DNA of 64,000 nt, from assembly GCA_947561585.1 (NCBI GenBank), contig CANNZV010000121.1:558001-622000 (forward strand). The letters run 5' to 3'. The notes under the pieces were generated by a model. That model did no database searches. It was given only the letters and a program-made list of their open reading frames with translations, and was not told the origin of the DNA. The position numbers and the translations under genes were made by a program. This document shows, piece after piece, positions 11,025 to 22,396 of the stretch (its first letter is position 1; each line of letters starts with the position of its first letter). Origin of the DNA: Caprella mutica. Its lineage: Eukaryota > Arthropoda > Malacostraca > Amphipoda > Caprellidae.

Positions 11025-11166
11025 AACGCAGCGTTTTAATTAAACGCCTCTTTAATTAATCACGGTTAAATGAATAGAAAACGGTAGACACGCTAGTGTA
11101 GATTTCAAATTTACTTTGAATTCATTAATCGTGATTAATTGAAGAGGGCGGTGAAAACGCGGCGTT
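11025..11166. mobile_element. foldback element with AACGCNGCGTTTT ends
   Basis: The left arm AACGCAGCGTTTTAATTAAA with CTCTTTAATTAATCACG pairs with the right arm CGTGATTAATTGAAGAGG and AAAACGCGGCGTT. It is about 142 bp. No clear target duplication could be fixed, so the class is open; size and structure say MITE. Confidence 0.7.
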
Positions 11167-11599
11167 ATTATCGGTTACAATAGAATTGGCCTAAGTGAGG
11201 CACCCTATATAATTCAGTAAACAAATTTCAATACTCACTTTAAGTGACTAAAAAAAGTTTAAAGGAAACTTATTTACTGAACTAGAACAACAAAAGAGTC
11301 ATAAAATTAGATGACTTAACCTTAATTAACTTTCTCTCAGGGTATCTGCCACGGTGATTCAGTGTGGGGGTAGGAGTGGCCGAATTCTCCCTATCTCTTG
11401 AATAGACACTCATTTGCTAAGGTTCACTTTATCTATTCGTATCCCAGACATGCCTCAGTGATTTCTTTGTCACTGGTTTTTAGACTTTATTACACAATGT
11501 CGCAATGACAGAAAAGGAATACAAATTGTTAACATTTATGAAATACATGTAATCTCAGGATTTGCATTCATATATATAGTTTTGATATATGTTTCTATA
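11167..11599. other. spacer, no gene seen
   Basis: Contains a GC-richer patch around 11330-11460 that may be an old repeat but matches no recognised family or motif. Confidence 0.5.
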
Positions 11600-11785
11600 T
11601 AATTCTGTTTGTGTTTCGTGCAAACGTTACGCCTATTAGTAAAAGAAAAGAATTAAATTAATGAAACAATTAAATGATGTAAAGGCTATTATGTTAATAA
11701 ATTGAATATAAACTCAACTTTATGGAAATAAAATAAGAAATAACTTCAGTAAAATAAAAAATATTCTATATTTCTGTCTATTTGA
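11600..11785. repeat. dispersed repeat family C, copy 2
   Basis: Has GTTTGTGTTTCGTGC, TTACGCCTATTAG, GATGTAAAGGCTATTATG and TTTATGGAAATAAAATA in the same order as the copies at 8690 and 44535. It aligns with the 44535 copy from the GTTTGT motif onward. Confidence 0.65.
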
Positions 11786-12452
11786 ATTTATTCTATAAAA
11801 GTACATTTATCAATTGACTGGTCAGACGTATTGTATTTTAATATGTATTTTGATATGTATTTTAAATCCATGGAATTAAAATAATACTTGGTCAGATATT
11901 TTAAAATATTAATTAATATTAATTTAAAAAATATTTAAAATAAAATCGTACTTTGAGAGTTTTAAAGTTTAAAGCCTTGACTTTTAATTCTTCCAAACGA
12001 TAATAAGAAATTCATCTTTTTCATGAATATTAAAATACAAAACTTACCATATTTCTATCCTTAGATTGCTAAGTAGAAAGGTTGTCTCAGGGGGTACATC
12101 TAAAAATCCCATATCATTTCGCCTCCCTCTTCTGGGAACACCGTAAGAGCTTATTGTTCAACTAAGATGATTTCACAGTCACACTGATAAAATATGTATG
12201 TAGCATATAAGAGCGAAACAATGAGAGTTTTAAAGAGTCTCAAGATGATCAAACTTTTGTTTCCATTTGAAAGGTAAATTTTTATAGAGGAAAATAAAGA
12301 AAATGAATTATAAAGAATATTTTTTAATAGGATGTAATGTTAATAAAAACATATATTAATTCTTCATTACACACTATATTTGCAAAGATCAATAGATTTC
12401 ATATTCTAAATAGGTCATAGATTAAGGCTCATCAAATAGAAAAACTAGAACG
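11786..12452. other. AT-rich stretch, nothing recognised
   Basis: No long open frame, inverted repeat or tandem array was seen. A slightly GC-richer piece lies around 12080-12150. Confidence 0.55.
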
Positions 12453-12758
12453 AGTATTTGTAGAGCGCATACCTTTACCGCCGCTATTGAATATTTTTTG
12501 AATTATTAATGACCTTGACCTTTGAACCGATCGCTCCCAAAATCAAATCTATTTTTTTTTTGGATAATGATCAATAGTTCCACCAAATTTTAGGCAATTT
12601 GGATGACTACTTTTTGAGTTATGCGAATAACAAGATAACCATTAATTTATAATAACAAGATAACCATTAATTTATAATAACAAGATAGCCATCAACTTAA
12701 CATGATTATAAATAAATATTGCCGATCAAAACATAACCATCAGCATTTTCCAAAGGTA

Positions 12759-12760
<2 letters not shown>
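12453..12760 (+). repeat. dispersed repeat family D, copy 1
   Basis: Begins GTAGAGCGCATACCTT, then GACCTTGACCTTTGA and CGATCGCTCCCAAAAT, and ends GATCAAAACATAACC with CAAAGGTAATAA. The copy at 61137-61495 has the same landmarks. At 12629-12702 three tandem 25-bp copies starting AACAAGATAACCATT look like a local expansion. An AT microsatellite follows directly. The class is uncertain. Confidence 0.65.

Positions 12761-12761
<1 letters not shown>

Positions 12762-12797
<36 letters not shown>
12762..12797. repeat. (AT)n microsatellite
   Basis: About 18 uninterrupted AT dinucleotides directly after the 3' end of the family D repeat. Confidence 0.95.
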
Positions 12798-12802
<5 letters not shown>

Positions 12803-14362
12803 TTACCATAGCTTATGTTCAATGAATAAATTAATTAGCTAATCATTGCTATATCGTATAAAATAACGGCGCTGCCATTCAATTTAAGTGGTATCTAATT
12901 ATCAATAAACAGTCCTTTTATTACCAATAATGATCAATAAACATCCAATAAGTTCGCTTCAATGGAAAGACTTGCTTATGAATATTATATTCAACAAAGA
13001 ATGTTGGTATCAATGACAATACACTACTTGGAACAATCCAAGAGTTTTCTATTTTCACAATAAGATCCAATAGAATTTATTGTTATTAATGACATGCTGG
13101 TGAAAAGATGTTATTCAGCGGCAGCTTCACTCCTTCTATTTTTGATTGCAAGTGTCTATTTGCGACACATTGCAATCAATCGACGAGAAAAATGAGCAAC
13201 ATTCCATGAAGTTGTTCTTCTGATGTTATGGGAGCATTATTGTGTTATTGTTTGCATTATTGAGTAGCCATGATACTAGTCTTTATTAAATTTTGCACCT
13301 ACGTTGAGTATCCGTGCTACTATAGTTTATTAAATTAGAAAAGTAAATAGGTTTCATAGAAGGACAAATAAGGAACAAATGCTTCAAATTGTTTTTAGTG
13401 TCATTAGTGCATGTTTTGCCATAAGAATAGATAGAATATTTTCTAATCACATATACTATTTAAATGTATGAAGACACACATCAAATCAAATTAAACCAGG
13501 AAAATTGTTTCAATCATTAAAAAATTAATTACCAGGACACATTCTAGTCTTTTTTTATCCTAAGAATAATTACTTAAAAACTATATAATAGTTCACAGAT
13601 TCTTCTGCATTGCAGTTATCATAATAATGATTTTAGCCGTTTTACGTATAAAGTATTGATGCAGGGAGAATTTTTGGTGCAATCTCGAATGCAGGTATAC
13701 AAACCTCCCCCTCCCTTCTCCCTCCCTTCCCTCCCACCGCATAAAGAATGGCAATGGAAGTTCTCTCATAGGCAGGGTAGAAGTTCCTGCACAAGTTGAG
13801 AATTTCTCAGGCGTCTCATTTGAAGACTGAAGTTTGCCTGATAGTTCAGTTAGCGGTGTAAGGAGAGGGTGCAATGCACCAGATAAAACTGGTGACAAAC
13901 AACCAAAAAAGACGTCTGGAACTCATTCAGAAAAGCGTCTAACTCTTCAAATCGGAGATTCACGTCTGCTGTTCTGCGATTTCTTTAATTTTATGATGTA
14001 GACATCTTATTCGTGGTAGATTTTCACAAATCATGCACAGGGAGAAAGCATGTGGAGCAATAGAATATTAGGGGCTATCATTTTTCTTCTAAAGGTAGCT
14101 AGTTACAAATCTCGTATTTTAAAGAGTGTTTAAACTAGAATTTAACTTATATGAAATAGAATTAAGCATCTTATAGCAACGGTCTCTTGATTGCTCCAAC
14201 AGCTTACATATTAGCAAGAAACAACTACTTACAGCAATATGATCAAAATAACAAGAATACTACTGATGGACCACAGTTTGAAAAAATGCAAAGTCAAGAG
14301 ACCAGCTTGTCCGCAAGATAGGAAAAGTTATTTAGATTTCATAGCGTATTTACAGTTATAAA
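12798..14362. other. region without a recognised gene
   Basis: A less AT-biased patch at 13660-13910 carries a minus-strand open frame of 101 codons (13593-13898) with a purine-rich Arg/Gly/Glu stretch; it has no recognisable domain, so I do not call it. The final 200 bases may be the degraded 5' part of the Penelope-like relic that starts clearly at 14363. Confidence 0.5.
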
Positions 14363-14633
14363 ATGCATTTAAAACAACAACAGCAAGAAATTAACAACGG
14401 TAAAGAAACACATAGGCACCAACTATTCAAGCTAGGATTACAGACTGCAAGTGAAGAATTAGTCACTCAAAAACTTAACTTTAACTTTTCAAGTAAAAGA
14501 TTAAATTCAAATGAAATAAGTGCTTTAGCTCATGGAATAAAAATGGACCTCCCATATAGAAAAATAACTATCATATATTTTTTCCTTTCTTTCGGAAACT
14601 ATTTCTACGAATTGAAAAATAATGATTATCACC

Positions 14634-14846
14634 TAGGGTAATTACGAATTATAGAGCAGTTTCACATCATCGGTCGGTCATATAAGAAAAAACGATATCA
14701 TAACTGTTATTTTCTTTTTATTGGTATCCATGATACCTGCAGGTATCATGGATACCAATAAAAATTAAATAACAATTATAAGATCGTTTTTTCTTATATG
14801 ACCGACCGATGATGTGGAACTGCCCGATAATTCATAATTTACCCTA
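14634..14846. mobile_element. family A foldback MITE with perfect core, inserted in the Penelope relic
   Basis: The ends are TAGGGTAATTACG and AATTTACCCTA with outer TA; length 213 bp. The 38-bp perfect palindrome lies at 14721-14758. The arms AGAAAAAACGATAT and GATCGTTTTTTCTT pair. Its right TA (14845-14846) is also the left TA of the Tc1-like element that follows, so the two insertions abut. Confidence 0.9.
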
Positions 14847-16343
14847 CACAGTTATTTCTATGTATAATGTTCAGAACGCCAAAAGTATACATCATAAAAT
14901 GAGCATAACTTTTCCATCGCAATTTTTAGATTTTCAAAATTTCACCCATTGTTGATACTTACGCTCGTTAGAAAATTTGGTTCAAATTAATCGGAAAATA
15001 ATAAACTTGTTCATTATTTTTCATGTGAAGTAAAAGTTTAAGCGTCCATAATGATCAGAACGTTTAATAAAAAAATTATAATAAAATGAACTAGGTAAGT
15101 AAGAATAATGTAAAAGTAATTCAATGTTTAGAATAAAGTCAGTCAGCAACAATTGCTCTTTTGGCTATGTGAGACAATCAAATATTGTATTTTGTGAATA
15201 GATATGTTTTTCCTTTCTTCAGCTAGAGTTTTTCGGTCATTATCGGATTTTTTTGCTGTAGTCCGTTCTCCAACAATTTTCAATGGGATTCAGGACTGGA
15301 CACTGGGTAGACCAGTCCATAACATTTTAGTCTCAAAATTGCTGGTTGATGGACATTTTCAGTGAAGACAATTCATGTTGTATAAACAACTGCATTTATA
15401 TTTCCATGCATCCTCACTAAAGGCCCTAACGGCGGTCTCTCCTCCGAATTTACATCTTTTTAAAGCACAGAGTGAAGGTTACTCTTCCTTTCTTCTACGA
15501 ACCCATCTTTTGACATCAGAATCAAACAAGTTATACTATGAATCATCGCGGAAAAGGACAGTTTGCCCCTTCTTGTTGGACTATAACAAATGTTTATTTA
15601 CAAAACAAAGTCAACTTTTAAGTTTTTACAATTGATAACAGGCCTGCATGACTACAGGTGCTCTAACATCGATATGTTCTTCATCCCATCGAGGAGACAC
15701 AAATTGTCTAGACACTTATTTATTAAATCTAGCTTTTAATTTCTCTAGCAACAGAGGCAGCAGTGGTAAATCTGTCATTTCTTCAATTTAGTAATAATAC
15801 TTTTTTTCGTTTTTCGTGTGCTGGCTGTGGATTTTCAACTTTCAAATAAATGAACCAGTTGCATCATAAACTTTCTAAACACCATGGACTACACTTTTTG
15901 ACTTTTTTAACAATCTTTACAATTGATCCAATACTTAAATTTTCATGTTTTCTTATATCGTTACTATTTGCCCTCGAATGGCTTAAGTTGTACGAGAAAA
16001 TTCTGTTTTTAATTAGTGTAATTGATTCAGTTGAAGAATCAAAATACAATGCCACACTATAACATAATCAAAAACATCGAGTAATTTTACTAAATCTCGA
16101 CAAAAATATAATCGTTCAGATCCTTATATGGAGGCCTTATATATAATGTTTGATTAAAATTAACGTAATAATGCATAGGTGTGATATTCTCTGTTAAATT
16201 TGAACCAAATCTTCTCACAAACATAAGAACTACGATTTCAACAATGGTGAAATTTTGAAAATCTAATACTAACTATAAAAAAAATTATGCTCATTTTATT
16301 GAATTCATTTTTAGCGTTCTGATCATTCTGAACGTAACTGTAG
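14847..16343 (-). mobile_element. Tc1-like DNA transposon with long inverted ends
   Basis: The left end (from CACAGTTATTTC, with TTCAGAACGCC) and the right end (GTAACTGTAG, with AGCGTTCTGATCA) are inverted copies. The similarity extends about 150 bp inward: AAAATGAGCATAA, GATTTTCAAAATTTCACC and TTTGGTTCAAATT all recur in inverted order. The TA dinucleotides outside (14845-14846, 16344-16345) are the expected target. Decayed transposase lies between on the minus strand. The 1.5-kb length fits the family. It is inserted in the Penelope-like relic. Confidence 0.8.
15210..15790 (-). pseudogene. decayed Tc1-like transposase
   Basis: Read on the minus strand: VSRQFVSPRWDEEH and later TVLFRDDS, FDSDVKRWVRR and GGETAVRAFSEDAW correspond to the Tc1 'VLFSDESxFxxFGSDGxxxVWR' and 'GGGSVMVWGCFS' blocks. 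NPIENCW at about 15275-15295 corresponds to the 'DLNPIENLW' block. Stops and frameshifts between blocks rule out activity. The plus-strand open frames at 15375-15635 and 15850-16062 and a minus-strand one at 15864-16055 are chance frames inside the relic. Expected function of the intact family: cut-and-paste transposition at TA. Confidence 0.75.
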
Positions 16344-16520
16344 TATAAACCATGATAAAAATCTAATTAGGACTCTTCAGAATTCAAGTGAAGGTAATAA
16401 CATAGTAATAATGAGAACAGATAAGGGAAATGGAATGGTTATTTTCGACAAATTGGACTACACCCAAAAGATGGAAGGAAATATTTCGCCAGCCACATTG
16501 AGAAAAATAAACAACTTCTA

Positions 16521-16820
16521 CTGATGCACCCAGGTGTTGGTTCACCCTATGGCTTTGTCTCCAAATCGAGACATTTAAGTGCATCAAACTTTAGTTTGGA
16601 TGCACTAAAGTGCATCAGTTCGATGCACTTTAGTGTCTTATCTATAAGTTTGTTAAAATGATAAGGAAATTATTCTTTCCTCATTTTTTCCACATCATTT
16701 TAACAAGCTTATAGCTAAGACACTAAAGTGCATCGAACTGATGCACTTTAGTGCATCCAAACTATCTCTCGTTTAAGAGACAAATTCATAGGGTGAACTC
16801 GAAACACCTGGGTGCATCAG
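16521..16820. mobile_element. 300-bp foldback element inserted in the Penelope relic
   Basis: The termini CTGATGCACCCAGGTGTT and its complement (ACACCTGGGTGCATCAG) bracket arms with TTCACCCTATGG and CCATAGGGTGAA-like parts. Inside, GTGCATCAGTTCGATGCAC occurs in both arms, itself a near-palindrome. The spacer around 16665-16685 is short. No confident target duplication was found. It separates two blocks of the reverse transcriptase. Confidence 0.85.
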
Positions 16821-17010
16821 AATTTCTCTGAGTGCACATCAAAGTTCCAGATTATCAACGAGGACTGATTTAAAAGTTATTTTGAGACTTGAAGAGAAGG
16901 AAAATTGCTTTCGTGCTAAATTGCTTAACAACAACAACCATCTTAGGTTTTAAAATTCTGCTCCAGGGGTAATGTATAGTTTACCTAAAATTCATAAACA
17001 TCCATCTCTA

Positions 17011-17965
17011 TCATATCATATTTTAGAAAATTTAAAAGATGTTCCTAGTGAACACAGTACATATCGATATATTTTATTCATCTCAGATCTCTTTAGAATC
17101 TAGGTTACGGTCCAAAGGAAAAAAAGGAGAGAATTGATGAGATTTGGCAAATAGAAGTTAGATTCTCTCCAATGCTATTCTCTCCCTAAACTGATAACCT
17201 CTTTTACATTTCGAACGAAAGAGTCCGAGAGTTTGAAAAATAACAAAAAACTCTTTTGTTTTTCACTCCCATTGCAGAATTAATCCTATCACAAAGAACA
17301 AGAATGGCGGCCTGAGAAGGAGAAAAACAGTTCCTATTTTGCCTCCGAGGAAATGTGTTCTCTTCAATTGGTTAAGAAATTGATGAGTTTTTCGAACACA
17401 CGTGGTATACATAGACTAATCAGCTACCAGTTCATATTGAAACAAATGTAATTTATTCCATTACAGGATGGGGAAATGTGTTCCGCTTTTTCTAGACACT
17501 CTTTGAATATTCATAAAGAGGCCTACGCCGCTCCAATAGACAATATAGGCCTATATAGAGCTGATGAATAGGCTGTTTGGTGTGACACTGAACAAATGAA
17601 TAGAAAACACTTGGGCAATGACATTAGGGTTATATTTAGAAGTTTTGATACTGCTACCATTTTACTCCAATTTCAATTCAGTTCATTGTCATTATTGATG
17701 ATTTTCTTGTTGCATCAAAATATCGTAACTGGTAGAAAAAAGAATAGTCATTAGGAAAAATATCTCTTAAACATAAATCATTTGGAAATAAACAGTTTAC
17801 AGTGAAACACTAAAAAGTAGTTTATTGTTCTAGTAATATTTAGCCTTTAAACTGAACATGAAAAAGGATTTGCTGAACACTAAAGAGTTACATTATTCTA
17901 AAAAACCTATCACAGCGATAAAAAAAGTACCAATTTGAAGTTCGCCCTTCTAGTGTTAATTGTTA
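17011..17965. other. possible degraded 3' part of the Penelope-like relic, unrecognised
   Basis: No clear motif was found. A stretch near 17610-17680 reads LGNDIRVIFRSFDTATILL and faintly recalls the C-terminal part of Penelope-like reverse transcriptases. A low-confidence hint only. Confidence 0.3.
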
Positions 17966-18093
17966 TAGGGTAAGTACCGAGTTGTCGGACGCTTTCATAT
18001 TTTCAATCATATCAGAACAAAAAAATCATTAAAGATTTAACTTTTTATATGATCTAAAATCATGAATAGTCCGATAACTTAGAACTTACCCTT
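17966..18093. mobile_element. family A foldback MITE, short form
   Basis: TAGGGTAAGTACCGAGTTGT at the left and ATAACTTAGAACTTACCCTT at the right are complementary; the right outer TA has decayed to TT. Inner arms ATCATATCAGAACAAAAAAAT and TTTTTATATGAT pair partly. 128 bp, without the core. Confidence 0.75.
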
Positions 18094-18403
18094 TTATGTA
18101 TCAGCTGATGACATTCAGTTCGGAAAATCTGTAGTGGTGAAACTTTAGATTTGAAATCAGGAAGGTGAATTGCAAGAAAGAAAACACTCCCATTAGGGGG
18201 AGAAAATCAAAAATTCTCGAACTTTTCGTCCGCAAACAGACTTAAGAATATAGACATTATAGACTGGAGTGGGATATCTTGCTGATAGTGGTGCCTTAAT
18301 GGTCCAATTATGTGATCTAAAGTAACGATTAGGTCATGCAAAGGTACAAGGACATTTAATGGTTCATAATGTCATTTAATGGACAAAATGTGCATCTAAT
18401 ATA

Positions 18404-20357
18404 ATGATTATGTCATCTAAAAAAACGATTATGTCATCTAAAGGAACGATTATGTCATCTAAAGGAACGATTATGTCATCTAAAGGAACGATTATGTCAT
18501 CTAAAGGAACGATTATGTCATCTAAAGGAACGATTATGTCATCTAAAGGAACGATTATGTCATCTAAAGGAACGATTATGTCATCTAAAGGAACGATTAT
18601 GTCATCTAAAGGAACGATTATGTCATCTAAAGGAACGATTATGTCATCTAAAGGAACGATTATGTCATCTAAAGGAACGATTATGTCATCTAAAGGAACG
18701 ATTATGTCATCTAAAGGAACGATTATGTCATCTAAAGGAACGATTATGTCATCTAAAGGAACGATTATGTCATCTAAAGGAACGATTATGTCATCTAAAG
18801 GAACGATTATGTCATCTAAAGGAACGATTATGTCATCTAAAGGAACGATTATGTCATCTAAAGGAACGATTATGTCATCTAAAGAAACGATTATGTCATT
18901 TAAAGGAACGATTATGTCATCTAAAGGAACGATTATGTCATCTAAAGGAACGATTATGTCATTTAAAGGAACGATTATGTCATCTAAGGAACGATTATAT
19001 CATCTAGTGAACGATTATGTCATCTAGGGAACGATTATGTCATCTAAAGGAACGATTATGTCATCTAAAGGAACGATTATGTCATCTAAAGGAACGATTA
19101 TGTCATCTAAAGGAACGATTATGTCATCTAAAGAAACGATTATGTCATTTAAAGGAACGATTATATCATCTAAAGGAACGATTATGTCATCTAAAGGAAC
19201 GATTATGTCATCTAAAGGAACGATTATGTCATCTAAGGAACGATTATATCATCTAGTGAACGATTATGTCATCTAGGGAACGATTATGTCATCTAAAGGA
19301 ACGATTATGTCATCTAAAGGAACGATTATGTCATCTAAAGGAACGATTATGTCATCTAAAGGAACGATTATGTCATTTAAGGAACGATTATGTCATCTAA
19401 GGAACGATTATATCATCTAGTGAACGATTATATCATCTAGTGAACGATTATGTCATCTAAAGGAACGATTATGTCATCTAAAGGAACGATTATGTCATCT
19501 AAAGGAACGATTATGTCATCTAAAGGAACGATTATGTCATCTAAAGGAACGATTATGTCATCTAAAGGAACGATTATGTCATCTAAAGAAACGATTATGT
19601 CATCTAAAGGAACGATTATGTCATCTAAAGAAACGATTATGTCATCTAAAGGAACGATTATGTCATCTAAAGGAACGATTATGTCATCTAAAGGAACGAT
19701 TATGTCATCTAAAGGAACGATTATGTCATCTAAAGGAACGATTATGTCATCTAAAGGAAGGAACGATTATGTCATCTAAAGGAACGATTATGTCATCTAA
19801 AGGAACGATTATGTCATCTAAAGGAACGATTATGTCATCTAAAGGAACGATTATGTCATCTAAAGGAACGATTATGTCATCTAAAGGAACGATTATGTCA
19901 TCTAAAGGAACGATTATGTCATCTAAAGGAACGATTATGTCATCTAAAGGAACGATTATGTCATCTAAAGGAACGATTATGTCATCTAAAGGAACGATTA
20001 TGTCATCTAAAGGAACGATTATGTCATCTAAAGGAACGATTATGTCATCTAAAGGAACGATTATGTCATCTAAAGGAACGATTATGTCATCTAAAGGAAC
20101 GATTATGTCATCTAAAGGAACGATTATGTCATCTAAAGGAACGATTATGTCATCTAAAGGAACGATTATGTCATCTAAAGGAACGATTATGTCATCTAAA
20201 GGAACGATTATGTCATCTAAAGGAACGATTATGTCATCTAAAGGAACGATTATGTCATCTAAAGGAACGATTATGTCATCTAAAGGAACGATTATGTCAT
20301 CTAAAGGAACGATTATGTCATCTAAAGGAACGATTATGTCATCTAAAGGAACGATTA
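18404..20357. repeat. 21-bp satellite array, about 93 units
   Basis: The unit contains AAAGGAACGATTATGTCATC. Degenerate units continue upstream to about 18300, while the 3' half (19769-20357) is almost perfectly homogeneous. Length variants of 19-20 bp (AAGGAACGATTATATCATC, TAGTGAACGATTATG) form a marker block at 18981 and again at 19230, a spacing of about 249 bp, with a related block near 19390. Long open frames of repeated MSSKGTI are by-products of the 21-bp unit. Confidence 0.97.
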
Positions 20358-20854
20358 AGTTTATTTCGATTTTGACATTAGGTTGGAGAAAATGAAGATT
20401 TAATATATTTTTTCTTAAATTTCCATAAAATATAAGTCAATGACGACACATGCTAGAACAAAAAGAAAGATTGTTTTAGAATCCTTGTATCGTTTCTAAC
20501 AAAGTTAATGAAGCCAATTTTCCATTTTCTTTCCCGTTTTCTGTGGATGAATGATTTTTGATACCTAACAAAAAAATTCATTTTTTTTGTTTTTGAACTG
20601 TGATAAAAAAATTGATTGTACAAATTGAAAATGTGTCTCTATACTTTGTTAGCAATCTTTTGAGGATTTCGAAACTGTAACGCAATAATTTAATTAATCA
20701 AAATCTAAAATTCATAAATAATTGCTAAAAACTTGAACACTTCATTGTCCCCTTTTGGCCCCCGATTGGGTGGGTTGTAGGGCCATTAGCTCTCATAAAT
20801 TTGGGACAAGAAATTACACAGCCTAACTTATTTTCTTTAAAATGAGAAAAAACC
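20358..20854. other. AT-rich spacer
   Basis: No gene or repeat was recognised apart from a GC-richer tract at 20750-20790 (CCCCTTTTGGCCCCCG). Confidence 0.5.
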
Positions 20855-20896
20855 TATCTAAACATAACCTTCCGCAATTTTGCGAAAGCAATAAAT
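20855..20896. repeat. family D repeat, 3' end only
   Basis: ATAACCTTCCGCAATTTTGC followed by GAAAGCAATAA matches the terminal segment of the copy at 61137-61495 (ATAACCTTCCGCATTCTGCG). It forms the 3' end of a 97-codon minus-strand open frame that I therefore do not call. Confidence 0.55.
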
Positions 20897-22396
20897 AGAG
20901 CACACAATTTTTTCACATCAATTTCATGAGTGCGAAAGAAGCAAACAGGAATTTCTCTCTGAAAATTACCCCAGAAAAAGCGCAGGCAGTGATATTCTAT
21001 TTTGCGAAAAATGAGAGTGATTTGTGTGAGAGGCAAATGTGACAGGATGCAGTGGAGCATTGCCAGCCAATGGACCGAGGGATGCATTGGATACAGTGGG
21101 TGACTAATAACAAACAATATCAGCAACTCACAGAGCTCACACGTCACGGGAACTAAGAAAATTAACCTCTAAATAGAAAACGTGGACAAATTCGTCACCT
21201 CATTTTCGATATTATCTATATTTTTTTATAATTCTTATTGATTGTGTAAATAGATCTTCTTCTTCGTAAGAGCTCTTTCCTATTGGAATATTATTTGCAT
21301 TCACTGGAAATAGGTATTCTATGGATGTCTTTACATTAAGAGTTCATCCCTAGTGGAATATTATTTGTATTGACCGTATATAGATATTGTAAACAATGAT
21401 ATAATCAACTCAGTTGCAGCGGGTTAATTGTGTACAAAGAAAAGATTGTCGAATTTAAACCGAAGATACAACTCAATAAGATAGTCCATATTTATTCAAT
21501 TAACGTGAATCAAAATGGTCTATGAATACATTGAGGTTAGGGATAATTCCACTCTGACTCATTTTAAATTACGTTAAATCAGTTGGTACTCAGAGTTACC
21601 GTTGATATAAAAATCTATTAATATTCATACAAACCAAAATATCGACACACATCACTATTTATAGCAATACGAACACAACATTCCAGCAGTGAGTTAGGCT
21701 GGATCAAATAGACCGGTTGACTGAAGTCTAAAGTCAACAGAGGAGTTTTGTTTTCAAAGTCAGTTTGAGAAGTGCAAGCCTTGGCTACAGAGTTTCCATG
21801 TCGCAAATTACAGGCGCTAGCCGTGGGCTTTGGAGAAAACAGTGATTTAGTAGATGTTAGGTATATCATTTATCTACGTTCAAGGCCTTTAACTAGGATT
21901 ATTGGTTTCAAAAGAATGAGGACACTTACTATTAACAAGCATAGTTTAACTATTTCTAGTCCATAATGATACGTTTAATGTTATCTAAATGGGAGGGTGA
22001 TTTATATCATAACCATAAGCAATGGACAAGAACGATACAATGTTCTAATCTTAATTTTATTTGACATCTTCAACAGTAAGAGAACTCCTCAACTATCTTA
22101 AAACACATATAAAAATAAATAAAAAATTAGGGTTCTATCAAATTATATATTTTTCAAACAATCGCCACGGATGTATGGAACAACATTTTAAAGAAAACTA
22201 TTACATGAATCAATAGCCAAGATCCTGAATTGGAAGAATGAAAATATGAACTGTGAAATTGGTAATTAAATAACAGGTCGTAATCAGGCAAAAACCTCAA
22301 ATTTCGTATCAATTTATCCCGTCTTCGAGAAAATCGAATAATTAAAAATCGAATTATAAAAGTACAAAGAACAATACTCATTAGTACAACATTACT
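20897..22396. other. region without a recognised gene
   Basis: Includes a diverged duplication at 21264-21396. Open frames at 21618-21869 (-), 21772-21966 (+) and 22154-22405 (-) overlap one another and the start of the next array; none has a recognisable domain. Confidence 0.5.
21264..21396. repeat. diverged two-copy direct duplication
   Basis: GTAAGAGCTCTTTCCTATTG with GGAATATTATTTGCATTCAC recurs about 73 bp later as TAAGAGTTCATCCCTAGTGG with AATATTATTTGTATTGACC, followed by related ATAGATATT. An old local duplication. Confidence 0.65.

Larger units (their letters stand above)
14363..17010 (+). pseudogene. Penelope-like retroelement relic, broken by three insertions
   Basis: Three separated pieces read as one Penelope-like reverse transcriptase on the plus strand. 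Piece 1 (14363-14633) carries LNFNFSSKRLNSNEISALA, which resembles the N-terminal 'L-S-x-x-L-T-x-x-E' region of these elements. Piece 2 (16346-16520) reads RTDKGNGMVIFDKLDY, the hallmark (A/T)DKGNxxVxxDxxDY block. Piece 3 (16821-17010) ends in VMYSLPKIHKHPS, the 'YGLPKxHK' block. A family A MITE, a Tc1-like element and a 300-bp foldback lie between them. Stops and a frameshift occur within pieces 2 and 3. No GIY-YIG endonuclease was recognised. Assignment rests on motif memory, not a search. Confidence 0.75.

Noticed and set aside
13593..13898. 101-codon minus-strand frame with Arg/Gly/Glu stretch
   Set aside because: No domain, no splice or poly(A) context; the charged stretch comes from a polypyrimidine tract on the plus strand.
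18404..20395. Long frames of repeated MSSKGTI as a possible repeat protein
   Set aside because: The 21-bp unit has no stop in this phase; the frame breaks wherever unit length changes, and nothing outside the array supports a gene.
20854..21147. 97-codon minus-strand frame
   Set aside because: Its C-terminal end lies in the family D repeat and the rest has no recognisable feature.
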